Of a DNA stretch of 64,000 nucleotides, positions 27,361 through 37,679 are shown one piece after another. The stretch is from Streptomyces sp. NRRL B-3428. GTDB lineage: Bacteria; Actinomycetota; Actinomycetes; Streptomycetales; Streptomycetaceae. Position 1 is the first letter of the stretch, and each line of letters opens with the position of its first letter. The notes under the pieces are model-generated. The model was given only the letters and a program-made list of their open reading frames with translations. It searched no databases and had not been told where the DNA came from. A program made the translations under genes and the position numbers. The DNA lies in NCBI GenBank assembly GCA_000721375.1, contig JOGW01000011.1:124001-188000 (forward strand), written 5' to 3'.

Positions 27361-27420
27361 CCGGCCCGGCCCCCGGCCCGATCCCCGGCCCGGCACGGGC
27401 CCGGCCCCCGGCCCGGAAAA
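27361..27420. repeat. GGCCCGG/CCCCGG low-complexity tract
   Basis: A 60-bp run of CCCGGCCC-type units with near-inverted symmetry lies upstream of era and phoH. It is prone to slippage; no regulatory role can be read from it. Confidence 0.6.
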
Positions 27421-27451
27421 AGCCCTCGGTCATGTCAGCCCCCCGACGTAC

Positions 27452-27466
27452 CCTTGCAGTGCAAGG
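27452..27466. promoter_or_regulatory. Palindrome CCTTGCA-G-TGCAAGG
   Basis: Seven-bp perfect arms around one central base, 60 bp upstream of phoH. It is probably an operator or a start-site element for the phoH-ybeY operon; TACCCT just upstream (27449-27454) could be a -10 box. Confidence 0.45.
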
Positions 27467-27526
27467 TTCCGCCTGTCGGGCGGGCCCCGTACGAGGAGGA
27501 CGAGCACAGGCGTAGACCGCCGGCCC

Positions 27527-29662
<2,136 letters not shown>

Positions 29663-29676
29663 CGGAACAGCGCACC

Positions 29677-30174
29677 ATGGCGATCGACGTCAACAACGAG
29701 TCCGGAACCGAGGTCGACGAGCAGGCGATCCTCGACATCGCCCGCTACGCGCTCGCGCGGATGCGGATCCACCCGCTCTCCGAGCTCTCGGTGATCGTCG
29801 TGGACGCCGACGCCATGGAGCAGCTGCACATCCAGTGGATGGACCTGCCGGGCCCGACGGACGTCATGTCCTTCCCGATGGACGAGCTGCGCCCGCCCAT
29901 GAAGGACGACGAGGAGCCGCCGCAGGGCCTGCTCGGCGACATCGTGCTGTGCCCCGAGGTCGCCGAGAAGCAGGGCAAGGAGGCCGAGACCCGGCACTCC
30001 ATGGACGAGGAGCTCCAGCTGCTCACCGTGCACGGGGTCCTGCACCTGCTGGGGTACGACCATGAGGAGCCGGACGAGAAGGCCGAGATGTTCGGGCTTC
30101 AGGCGGCGATCGTCGACGGCTGGCGTGAAGAGCGCGGTGTGACGGGTCCGTCGCCGGCGCCCACGGTCTCGTGA
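29677..30174 (+). CDS. ybeY: Endoribonuclease YbeY (rRNA maturation factor)
   Basis: 165 residues. The zinc-binding motif [11 protein letters not shown] is complete (three His and Asp). The central [13 protein letters not shown] and GDIVLCPE are family markers. It acts in 16S rRNA 3'-end processing and 70S quality control. It sits 14 bp after phoH, its usual partner, and its stop overlaps the next start (GTGA). Confidence 0.96.
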   Translation: MAIDVNNESGTEVDEQAILDIARYALARMRIHPLSELSVIVVDADAMEQLHIQWMDLPGPTDVMSFPMDELRPPMKDDEEPPQGLLGDIVLCPEVAEKQGKEAETRHSMDEELQLLTVHGVLHLLGYDHEEPDEKAEMFGLQAAIVDGWREERGVTGPSPAPTVS

Positions 30175-31478
30175 GTACCGCACTGGTCCTCGGCGTCATC
30201 GCCCTTGTGATCGTCGCCTGGCTCGCCTCCTGCGCGGAGGCGGGCCTCGCGCGCGTTTCGAGCTTCCGCGCGGCCGAGGCGGTCCGCCAGGGCCGCCGGG
30301 GCAGCGCCAAGCTGGCGCAGGTCGCGGGCGATCCGACGCGGTATCTGAATGTCGCGCTGCTGGTACGGGTGGCGTGCGAGATGGCCGCCGCGGCGCTCGT
30401 CACGTACGCGTGCCTCCAAGAATTCGACGAGACCTGGCAGGCCCTCGCGGTCGCCATCGGCGTCATGGTGCTCGTCAGCTATGTGGCGGTCGGTGTCTCG
30501 CCGCGCACCATCGGACGCCAGCACCCGCTCAACACGGCGACGGCGGCCGCGTACGTCCTGGTGCCGCTGGCCCGGATCATGGGTCCGATCCCGCCGCTGC
30601 TGATCCTGATCGGCAATGCGCTCACCCCCGGCAAGGGGTTTCGCCGGGGGCCGTTCGCGTCCGAGGCCGAGCTGCGCGCGATGGTGGATCTCGCCGAGCA
30701 GGAGTCGCTGATCGAGGACGACGAGCGCCGGATGGTGCACTCGGTCTTCGAGCTGGGCGACACCCTCGTACGCGAAGTGATGGTGCCGCGTACGGACTTG
30801 ATCGTCATCGAGCGGTACAAGACGATCCGGCAGGCGCTCACCCTGGCGCTGCGCTCGGGTTTCTCGCGGATCCCCGTGACGGGTGAGAACGAGGACGACG
30901 TGGTCGGGATCGTCTATCTCAAGGATCTGGCCCGCAAGACGCACATCAGCCGCGATGCCGAGGCGGAGCTCGTCTCCACCGCGATGCGGCCCGCGTCCTT
31001 CGTACCCGACACCAAGAACGCCGGTGATCTGCTGCGCGAGATGCAGCAGGACCGCAACCACGTCGCGGTGGTGATCGACGAGTACGGCGGTACGGCCGGC
31101 ATCGTCACCATCGAGGACATCCTCGAGGAGATCGTCGGCGAGATCACCGACGAGTACGACCGTGAGATCGACCCCGTCGAGCAGCTCGGCGACGACCGTT
31201 TCCGGGTGACCGCGCGGCTCGACATCGAGGATCTCGGTGAGCTGTACGGGCTCGACGAGTTCGACGACGACGATGTGGAGACGGTCGGCGGGCTGCTCGC
31301 CAAGGCGCTCGGCCGGGTGCCGATCGCGGGCGCCGAGGCGGAGGTGGAGCTGCCGGACGGGCGCTGTCTGAAGCTCACCGCGGAGTCCGCCGCGGGCCGC
31401 CGCAACAAGATCATGACGGTGCTCGTGGAGCCGGTGGTCGCGCCGGACCTGGAGGACGATCCGGATGACACCCGCTGA
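30171..31478 (+). CDS. CBS-pair membrane protein (CNNM/CorC, 'hemolysin' family)
   Basis: 435 residues. An N-terminal CNNM transmembrane domain (about 1-190, four hydrophobic segments) leads to two CBS domains ([15 protein letters not shown] and the [24 protein letters not shown] region) and a CorC_HlyC C-terminal domain ([20 protein letters not shown]). The family is linked to Mg or Co efflux; hemolysis is a historical name. Translationally coupled to ybeY. Confidence 0.93.
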   Translation: MSTALVLGVIALVIVAWLASCAEAGLARVSSFRAAEAVRQGRRGSAKLAQVAGDPTRYLNVALLVRVACEMAAAALVTYACLQEFDETWQALAVAIGVMVLVSYVAVGVSPRTIGRQHPLNTATAAAYVLVPLARIMGPIPPLLILIGNALTPGKGFRRGPFASEAELRAMVDLAEQESLIEDDERRMVHSVFELGDTLVREVMVPRTDLIVIERYKTIRQALTLALRSGFSRIPVTGENEDDVVGIVYLKDLARKTHISRDAEAELVSTAMRPASFVPDTKNAGDLLREMQQDRNHVAVVIDEYGGTAGIVTIEDILEEIVGEITDEYDREIDPVEQLGDDRFRVTARLDIEDLGELYGLDEFDDDDVETVGGLLAKALGRVPIAGAEAEVELPDGRCLKLTAESAAGRRNKIMTVLVEPVVAPDLEDDPDDTR

Positions 31479-31824
31479 GCTGCGCGCGTTCTGTCTGTCG
31501 TTCAACGCGGCCGCGGAGGAGTTCCCGTTCCCGCGCAACCCCGAGCTCTCCACCTTCAAGGTGCTCGGCAAGATCTTCGCGTTCAGCGCGCTTGCCGAGC
31601 AGCCCTTGAAGATCGCGCTCAAGGCGGAGCCGGAGAACGCGATCCGTCAGCGCGAGCAGCACCCGGCGATCGTGCCGGGCTGGCACCTGAACAAACGGCA
31701 CTGGAACACGGTGACCGTGGACGAGCTCCCGGACGCGTATGTCCGGGAGCTCATCGAGGATTCCTACGACCTGGTGGTGGCGGGTCTGCCGAAGGCGGAG
31801 CGGCTCCGGCTAGACCGGGCCTGA
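31465..31824 (+). CDS. MmcQ/YjbR-family protein
   Basis: 119 residues with the YjbR signature pieces [42 protein letters not shown] and [10 protein letters not shown]. These small proteins have a double-psi/CyaY-like fold; DNA binding has been proposed but the function is unknown. The start lies 14 nt inside the end of the CBS protein gene, so it is probably co-translated. Confidence 0.9.
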   Translation: MTPAELRAFCLSFNAAAEEFPFPRNPELSTFKVLGKIFAFSALAEQPLKIALKAEPENAIRQREQHPAIVPGWHLNKRHWNTVTVDELPDAYVRELIEDSYDLVVAGLPKAERLRLDRA

Positions 31825-31830
31825 ACCGCC

Positions 31831-33282
31831 TTACCCGGCAAGGGACTTACGGCGCAGCCCCACCGCGATCAGGAGCGCCGACGCGAGCACGATCGCCGCG
31901 TCCACGGCGACCACCAGGTGGTATCCGGAGGTCAGATCGTCCGCGGTGGTGGCGAGCACACCGAGCAGCGGGATGCCGACCGTCAGACCGAGCTGCTGGC
32001 TGCTGGTGACCAGGCCGGTGGCCAGACCCTGCTGCTCGTCCGGGACGCCGGAGGTCACCGTGATCCCGTACGAGATGATCGCGCCCATGTGGAAGACGCA
32101 GGCCAGCGAGGCCACGAGCGTGGCCAGAACGACGCCGAGGGTGCCGGTGCCGGTCACGAGCAGTCCGGCCGTGAACACCGCCTGGCCGGTCAGTCCGACG
32201 ACGAGGACCTTGCGGGAGCCGTAGCGGCCGACGAAGCGCGGGGTGAGGGTGCCGGAGACGAAAGCCGCGACGCCCTGCGCACCGAAGACCAGGCCCGTCT
32301 GGAAGGGCGAGAGGCCGAGGGTCTGCTGCAGATAGAGCGTGAGCACGAAGACGATCGTGGTCATCATCGAGAAGGTGATCAGACCGCCGACATTGCCCCA
32401 GGCGACGTTCGGGCGGCGCAGCATGGGCAGCGAGACCAGCGGCTGGGCGGTGCGGGACTCGATCCGGACGAACGCGGCGAGCAGCAGCACACCGGCGGCG
32501 AGGGTGAGCTGGACGTCGAGCTTGCCGAAGCCGTGTTCGGCGGCCGTGGTCAGGGCGTAGATCAGGGCGAGCAGTCCGCCGGTGACGGTGATCGCGCCGG
32601 GTACGTCGAGCTTCGGGCGCTCGGGGCTCTGCGACTCCTTGAGCAGGGCCGGGGCGACGGGCAGGACGAGTACGGCGAACAGGGCGAGCAGACCCATCGT
32701 GGAACGCCAGCCGAGGGTGTCGGTGAGGATGCCGCCGAGCACCATGCCGACGGTGAAGCCGAGGGACATCAGGGTGCCGGAGAGTCCCAGCGCCCGGTCG
32801 CGCTGCGGGCCTTCACGGAAGGTGGTGGTGAGCAGCGCCATGCCGGTGGGGACGATCGCGGCCGCGCCGATGCCCTGCAGCGCACGCGCGGCGAGGAAGG
32901 ACGGGGCGTCCCACGCGAAGGTCGCGAGCACCGAGGCGGCACCGAACAGGGCGAGCCCGGAGAGGAACAGCCGCCGCCTGCCGTAGAGGTCGCCGAGCCG
33001 GCCGGACAGGAGCAGGAAGCCGCCGGAGGGCAGCGCGAAGGCGGTGACGGCCCACTGCAGCGCGGCGTCGCTCATCTGCAGGTCGGCGCCGAGGACGGGC
33101 AGCGCGACATTCAGTACGGAGAAGTCGAGCGCGACCATGAACTGGGCGGCGCAGAGCACGAAGAGGACGAGCTTGTCGCGGGCGGAGAGCCGTGCGGGTG
33201 TGGGGTTCTGTGTGGCGCTACGGAGGGAACTGTCCGTGACCGCCGAGGGATTGGCCGAAGGAGCGGGGGTGTCGATTGCCAT
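31831..33282 (-). CDS. MFS exporter, DHA2 (14-TM) family
   Basis: 483 residues. DHA2 motifs are LDFSVLNVALPVLGADL (helix 1), GRLGDLYGRRRLFL (motif A) and GLSGTLMSLGFTVGMVLGGILTD (motif C, antiporter). About 14 helices are visible. Likely a proton-coupled drug or metabolite exporter. The ATG at 33282 is preferred over an in-frame TTG at 33288. A divergent XRE-type regulator, 92 bp away, probably controls it. Confidence 0.93.
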   Translation of the reverse strand: MAIDTPAPSANPSAVTDSSLRSATQNPTPARLSARDKLVLFVLCAAQFMVALDFSVLNVALPVLGADLQMSDAALQWAVTAFALPSGGFLLLSGRLGDLYGRRRLFLSGLALFGAASVLATFAWDAPSFLAARALQGIGAAAIVPTGMALLTTTFREGPQRDRALGLSGTLMSLGFTVGMVLGGILTDTLGWRSTMGLLALFAVLVLPVAPALLKESQSPERPKLDVPGAITVTGGLLALIYALTTAAEHGFGKLDVQLTLAAGVLLLAAFVRIESRTAQPLVSLPMLRRPNVAWGNVGGLITFSMMTTIVFVLTLYLQQTLGLSPFQTGLVFGAQGVAAFVSGTLTPRFVGRYGSRKVLVVGLTGQAVFTAGLLVTGTGTLGVVLATLVASLACVFHMGAIISYGITVTSGVPDEQQGLATGLVTSSQQLGLTVGIPLLGVLATTADDLTSGYHLVVAVDAAIVLASALLIAVGLRRKSLAG

Positions 33283-33332
33283 GTGCAAGAGCTTCGGGCC
33301 ACCGGAATATCCGTGGAGAGTGGGAACTTATC

Positions 33333-33351
33333 CTGGTGGCCGCACCACCAG
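33333..33351. promoter_or_regulatory. Inverted repeat in the MFS/regulator divergent region
   Basis: CTGGTGG-CCGCA-CCACCAG, perfect 7-bp arms with a 5-bp spacer, between the exporter and the XRE regulator starts. It is a good candidate operator for the regulator. Confidence 0.6.
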
Positions 33352-33374
33352 CTGAAGCTCCGGGGGGAGAGCGA

Positions 33375-34253
33375 GTGACCGAGACCGCCACCATGAAGGC
33401 CCACCGCCTGTCGGAACTGCGGGAGTTCCTGATGAGCCGCAGGGCCCGCGTCACGCCCGCCGAGGCCGGACTGCCCGAAGGCGGCGGCCGGCGGCGCACC
33501 CCGGGGCTGCGCCGCGAGGAAGTGGCCGTGCTCGCCGGGGTCGGCGCCTCCTGGTATCAGTGGCTCGAGCAGGGCCGCGACATCTCCGTATCGCCGCAGG
33601 TCCTCGACTCCGTCGCACGAGTCCTGCTGATGTCCAGCGCCGAGCGCCGGCATCTCTACGTCCTGTCCGGACTCAATCCGCCGGCGCTCGAGGTCGGGGA
33701 GCCGGACGACGCGATGCGCGAGGGTCTGAAGCGGCTCATCGACGCGTGGATGCCGTATCCGGCGCACATCATGGATCAGTACTGGAACTGCGTGATGTAC
33801 AACGACTCGGCCGCCATGGTGCTCGGGATGCGGCCCGAGAACCGGCAGAACTGCCTGATCGACTTCTTCACGGACGACCTCTACCGGGGGCGGGCCATGA
33901 GCTGGCAGTGCAATGCCGAGATCTTGGTGGCCCAGTTCCGCTCGGCCTGTTCCGAGTCGCCCGACGACGAGGGTTTCCGTGCTCTCGTCGAGGAGGCCAA
34001 GTCGGTCAGCGACGAGTTCACCGCGCTGTGGGAGCGGCGGGACATCTCCCCCGGCGGTCTGATGAAGAAGCAGATCGAGCACCCGATGGTCGGCACGCTG
34101 CACTTCGAGTCGACCCAGCTGCGGGTGCCGGCCCGGCCCGATCTGGTGATCGTGCTGCACACGCCGCTGGCGATCGCCGAGACCGTACGCAAGGTGGAGT
34201 GGCTGGCGTCTCCTGAGGGGCGCCGGGGGTCGATGTATCCGGTGGCGGGCTGA
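33375..34253 (+). CDS. XRE-family regulator with MmyB-like domain
   Basis: 292 residues. The N-terminal helix-turn-helix (RTPGLRREEVAVLAGVGASWYQWLEQGRDISVS) and the C-terminal MmyB-like ligand domain (PAHIMDQYWNCVMYNDSAAMVLG, LRVPARPDLVIVLHTPL) are clear. Such regulators commonly sit divergent from an oxidoreductase or exporter and respond to a small ligand. GTG start with a G-rich Shine-Dalgarno at 33362-33369. Confidence 0.93.
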   Translation: MTETATMKAHRLSELREFLMSRRARVTPAEAGLPEGGGRRRTPGLRREEVAVLAGVGASWYQWLEQGRDISVSPQVLDSVARVLLMSSAERRHLYVLSGLNPPALEVGEPDDAMREGLKRLIDAWMPYPAHIMDQYWNCVMYNDSAAMVLGMRPENRQNCLIDFFTDDLYRGRAMSWQCNAEILVAQFRSACSESPDDEGFRALVEEAKSVSDEFTALWERRDISPGGLMKKQIEHPMVGTLHFESTQLRVPARPDLVIVLHTPLAIAETVRKVEWLASPEGRRGSMYPVAG

Positions 34254-34391
34254 GACGGGTCGGCCGAAAGAACGGGATACCAACTGAGGACCTTGGTCCC
34301 GACGCACGGGGACTTACGGCGCACAGGCGGGCTTTACCTTCCGTTTAGGTTGGTGTGCACAAGAGCTTGAACGCCCCCTCAGGAGATCTCC

Positions 34392-35189
34392 GTGCGCACC
34401 CGTAACTCCCGTGCATTCGCTGCCGCGTTGGCGTCTGTTTCGCTGGCCGCCGTGGCGGCGTGCGGGGGCTCGGCGGATGCCGAGGAGAATCCGAAGGCCG
34501 GGAAGTCCGCGTCCCCGTCCGCATCGGCTTCCGCTACGGCGAAGCCGGTGGCGAAGCCGCTCACGCAGCAGCAGGCCGAGGACGCGCTGATCGAGGTGGC
34601 GGATCTGCCGAAGGGGTGGAAGGTCGACGCCTCCGGGAGCGAGGAGGGCGACGAGTCCGCCGACTCCGCCGAGGAGGAGTTCGAGGCCGGCAAGGCCGAC
34701 AAGCCGCAGTGCCAGCCGCTCCTCGACGGCACCATGGCCGGGGGTGCGGAAGCGAAGCCCGAGGCCGCGGCCGCCGCCTTCTTCACCAAGAGCGCCGACG
34801 TCGGCCCCTACATGATGGTCACGGTCGAGGCGTACACGGAGAAGCTGGCCAAGGAGTTCATGAAGCCCTCCGACGTGCTGACCGGCTGCGAGTCGTTCAG
34901 CGCCGAAATGGAAGGCGAGCGGGCCGACTTCACCTCCAGCGAGTTGTCCGTACGTCAGGTCGGTGACGAGACCGTGGGCTATCGCAGCGCCACACAGTTC
35001 GGCGACGACGAGTTCTACTTCGCGTGGCAGTCGGACACGGTCACGGCCCGCGTCGGCAGCACGCTCGTCACCGTTTCGCAGATGTCGATGTCCAACGCCG
35101 ACCAGAACGCGCTGGAACAGGCGCTGAGCAGGCTCGTCGAGAAGACCCGCGAGGTCGCCGCGAAGGGTGCCGAAGGCACCGGCGTCTGA
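34392..35189 (+). CDS. Putative lipoprotein, first of a tandem pair
   Basis: 265 residues. Lipobox ending VAAC; after it a Ser/Ala linker, then a globular part with CQPLLDGTM and VLTGCESF, a Cys pair also found in the next protein. Start is GTG 34392 behind AGGAG. I recognise no family; it is a surface lipoprotein, perhaps a sensor or chaperone. It is paralogous to the next gene. Confidence 0.8.
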   Translation: MRTRNSRAFAAALASVSLAAVAACGGSADAEENPKAGKSASPSASASATAKPVAKPLTQQQAEDALIEVADLPKGWKVDASGSEEGDESADSAEEEFEAGKADKPQCQPLLDGTMAGGAEAKPEAAAAAFFTKSADVGPYMMVTVEAYTEKLAKEFMKPSDVLTGCESFSAEMEGERADFTSSELSVRQVGDETVGYRSATQFGDDEFYFAWQSDTVTARVGSTLVTVSQMSMSNADQNALEQALSRLVEKTREVAAKGAEGTGV

Positions 35190-35228
35190 CCTCGCCCCCT
35201 CCCCCACTTTTCCTTCTGGAGTACCCCC

Positions 35229-36002
35229 ATGCGTACCAACCTGCGCCGTGCGGCCGTCGCCGCCCTCGCCTCGTCCTGCCTGCTCTTCGCCGCCGCGTGC
35301 GGCGGTTCCGCGGAGGCGGAGGACAAGCCGGCCGCCAAGAAGTCCGAGTCCGCGAAGCCGAAGCCGACGCCGGTGGCTGAGCCGCTCACCAAGGCACAGC
35401 TCGAGGAAGCGCTCCTTGAGCTGAAGGACATGCCGGCCGGCTGGAGCGCGTTCAAGGCCATGACCGAGGAGTCCGTCGGCGTCAACGACTTCTTCATGGG
35501 CAACACCGACAAGGCCGAGTGCCAGCCGCTGCTCGACCAGGTGATCGGCGCGGAGGACGGACCCAAGGCACAGGCCTATGCCGTCACCGGCTTCGCCAAG
35601 GACGAGGAGAACGGCCCGTACCTGGCCGTCGCGGTCGCCTCGTACTCGGCCGAGGACGCCAAGGACCTCACGGCGAAGAAGCCCTCGCCGAAGGGCTGCG
35701 ACTCGTTCAAGGGCGAGGTCGTTTCGGACGAGGGCGACGAACCGGCCACGTTCCGGTACAAGGAGCTGCCCGCCCCGGCCGTCGGCACCGACGCCCGCGC
35801 TCAGCGCCTGACGGCGAAGTGGGACGACAACGAGCTGCAGCCGGTGCAGTACGACCTCGCCGTCGCCCGCGTCGAAGGCGCGATCGTGCTCGTCCAGGCG
35901 ACGGCCCCGTTCGACGCCGACGACTCGTCCTTCCACGCCGCCTTCAAGAAGGCCGTCGAGAAGGTCGAAGCCGCCGCCAAGGCAGCCAAGACCGCCAAGT
36001 AG
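35229..36002 (+). CDS. Putative lipoprotein, second of a tandem pair
   Basis: 257 residues. Lipobox ending AAAC. It shares with the preceding protein the order QLEEALLELKDMPAGW, CQPLLDQV and KGCDSF, so the two arose by tandem duplication and diverged. 39 bp separate them, with a clear Shine-Dalgarno (CTGGAG). Function unknown. Confidence 0.8.
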   Translation: MRTNLRRAAVAALASSCLLFAAACGGSAEAEDKPAAKKSESAKPKPTPVAEPLTKAQLEEALLELKDMPAGWSAFKAMTEESVGVNDFFMGNTDKAECQPLLDQVIGAEDGPKAQAYAVTGFAKDEENGPYLAVAVASYSAEDAKDLTAKKPSPKGCDSFKGEVVSDEGDEPATFRYKELPAPAVGTDARAQRLTAKWDDNELQPVQYDLAVARVEGAIVLVQATAPFDADDSSFHAAFKKAVEKVEAAAKAAKTAK

Positions 36003-36079
36003 AACCTGCCCCGAAGCAGGGGGAATGGGGAGGGGAAGCGGGGGAACCTCGGGGACTCAGGGAGGGAACCCGGAGGGGA

Positions 36080-36125
36080 GAGCACCCCGGTGCGACCGTT
36101 GGGAGACGGCCGCACCGGGGTGCTC
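36080..36125. terminator. Terminator after the lipoprotein pair
   Basis: GAGCACCCCGGTGCG (36080-36094) and its perfect complement (36111-36125) enclose a loop whose CCGT/ACGG can extend the stem. Confidence 0.85.
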
Positions 36126-36138
36126 GTGCGTGCACGAC

Positions 36139-36205
36139 GGGCCGCACATCACACAGCGGGCCGCACACGGCGGGCCCGCACACCACACAGCGGACCGCAC
36201 ACGGC
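36139..36205. repeat. Tandem 33/34-bp repeat
   Basis: Two nearly identical units (GGGCCGCACATCACACAGCG... and GGGCCCGCACACCACACAGCG..., both ending CGCACACGGC) lie head-to-tail, with a partial third start, just upstream of the cytidine-deaminase-like gene. Probably a slippage product. Confidence 0.8.
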
Positions 36206-36250
36206 GGGCCCCGCACCGAACGCCCCCACCCCACTTCGTATGCTCGACGC

Positions 36251-36604
36251 ATGACCGAAAGCACCCCCCTCGACCCCGAGGACCGCAAGATCGTCACGCT
36301 GGCGCGCAGCGCCCGTGCCCGTAACGAGGTGCCCGAGGGTGCCGCCGTACGCGACGAGACCGGCCGCACCTATGTGGCCGGCACCGTGGCGCTCGACTCG
36401 CTGCAGCTGAGTGCGCTGCGTACGGCCGTCGCGATGGCCGTGGCGAGCGGTGCGCGGTCGCTCGAGGCGGCGGCGGTCGTCAGCGCCGTGGAAGCGCTTT
36501 CGGCGGAGGACCTCGCGGCCGTACGTGATCTCGGTGGAGCCGGGACTCCGGTTCTGCTCGCGGGGCCTGACGGAACGGTGCGGTCCACCACGCCCGCTGG
36601 CTGA
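36251..36604 (+). CDS. Cytidine-deaminase-like protein, degenerate
   Basis: 117 residues: TYVAGTVALDSLQLSALRTAVAMAVASGA resembles the deaminase helix that normally starts HAE, but the catalytic His-Ala-Glu and the PCxxC zinc cysteines are absent. It probably has a structural or regulatory role; Streptomyces carry such proteins near era. It lies between a lipoprotein terminator and a secreted-protein gene. Confidence 0.75.
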   Translation: MTESTPLDPEDRKIVTLARSARARNEVPEGAAVRDETGRTYVAGTVALDSLQLSALRTAVAMAVASGARSLEAAAVVSAVEALSAEDLAAVRDLGGAGTPVLLAGPDGTVRSTTPAG

Positions 36605-36994
36605 ATTCACACCCCCGACGACCCTGCTGAGCAGGGATGCTGACTGACAGGTCAGTAACGCCGATCGGCGCGGAAGTAGAAGAATCAAGGAGATTCCTCT
36701 TGTCTTCTCGCGCCGATTCGGTCTCAATAGGCAGCGCTTGCTCATCCGACGGACCGTCAGATTTCTTTCTGGGACGGCCGGTACGGGGACGCGGAGCCGC
36801 AGTCCCGTACCGCTCTCGGTCTTCCCGCGTTCCGTGCGGCACCCGCACGCCCCACGGACGGTCTGCGCACACGTTCACGCACCCCCTGCAGCGCCGTGCC
36901 CGCACATCGGGTGACGGTGGGATGTCCTCCCGCGTGGATCTCGTGCGCCCTTCTGCGGCTACACGGCAACTCCCTTACATGGAAGGGGAACCGA
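36605..36994 (+). promoter_or_regulatory. 390-bp gene-free region with strong hairpins upstream of a secreted-protein gene
   Basis: It holds a small hairpin (CCCTGC-TGA-GCAGGG, 36622-36636), the inverted repeat ACTGAC-AG-GTCAGT (36643-36656), and a long stem whose arms are ATCGGCGCG (36664-36672) and its complement (36709-36717), extended by GAAG/CTTC and GAATC/GATTC. The long stem could terminate the upstream gene, be part of a structured 5' leader, or be a small RNA. No ORF with coding character was found. Confidence 0.5.
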
Positions 36995-37474
36995 ATGAGA
37001 GCCAGCAAGCTCGGGATCGGCACCTTGGCGGCGGGCGCGCTCGCGGTCGGGGCACTGGCCTTCGCACCGGCCGCGATGGCGGTGACACCGGCGGACGCCA
37101 GCGCGGACTACTCCTGCGGCATCTTCGGCGGCGGTGACGCACAGCTGCACGCCGAGCAGTCGGGCAGCAGCATCACCATCAGCGTCCAGACCTCCGTCAA
37201 CACCCCGCTGGAGATCCAGCCGGGCGACGCGACCACCTCACTCACCCTCGCCCTGAACGGCACGGGCACCGCCACGTTCTCGGGCAGCAGCAACCCGCTC
37301 ATGGCGGCGGGCACCCCGTACAAGAGCGGTCCGCTGACCAGCTCCACCAGCTTCGCCCCCGGCGACACCCTCGACTCGTACTTCGGCGGCACGGCCCTGA
37401 CGCTGTCGATCTTCGGGACGACGGTCAACTGCGATGCGGACACCGCACAGACGGCGGCGTTCGTAGCCGACTGA
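36995..37474 (+). CDS. Secreted protein, unknown
   Basis: 159 residues. A signal peptide (MRASKLGIGTLAAGALAVGALAF...) cleaves near AMA. The rest is beta-rich: AQLHAEQSGSSITISVQTSV, TSLTLALNGTGTATFSG, TALTLSIFGTTVNCDAD, with two Cys. This resembles small actinobacterial surface proteins with an Ig-like fold. It precedes a WxL-like gene and a DUF916-like gene. The ATG at 36995 has GGAAGGGGA upstream. Confidence 0.72.
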   Translation: MRASKLGIGTLAAGALAVGALAFAPAAMAVTPADASADYSCGIFGGGDAQLHAEQSGSSITISVQTSVNTPLEIQPGDATTSLTLALNGTGTATFSGSSNPLMAAGTPYKSGPLTSSTSFAPGDTLDSYFGGTALTLSIFGTTVNCDADTAQTAAFVAD

Positions 37475-37496
37475 TCAGCGCGTTCACGGAGGGGAT

Positions 37497-37520
37497 CGGT
37501 GCCGTCGACGGACGGCACCG
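37497..37520. terminator. Terminator after the secreted-protein gene
   Basis: CGGTGCCGTC-GACG-GACGGCACCG: perfect 10-bp stem with a tetraloop. Confidence 0.82.
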
Positions 37521-37679
37521 GTTCTCGTGCGCCCGGGAGCGGGCGGGATCTTGACAGAACCTGATGGCCCATCAGTCCAGTTGGGCCGATTCCATTGACT
37601 TCTCACATAACCCGCACATCAATGGCTCCCTGTCGTCGCGGAAGAGCCGCCGCGCCGACATACTCGAGGAGGGGGCAAC

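Noticed and set aside
27361..27420. GGCCCGG-rich tract as a regulatory element
   Set aside because: It is simple-sequence DNA; the partial symmetry follows from composition.
36251..36604. Active cytidine deaminase
   Set aside because: The zinc-binding and catalytic residues are missing.
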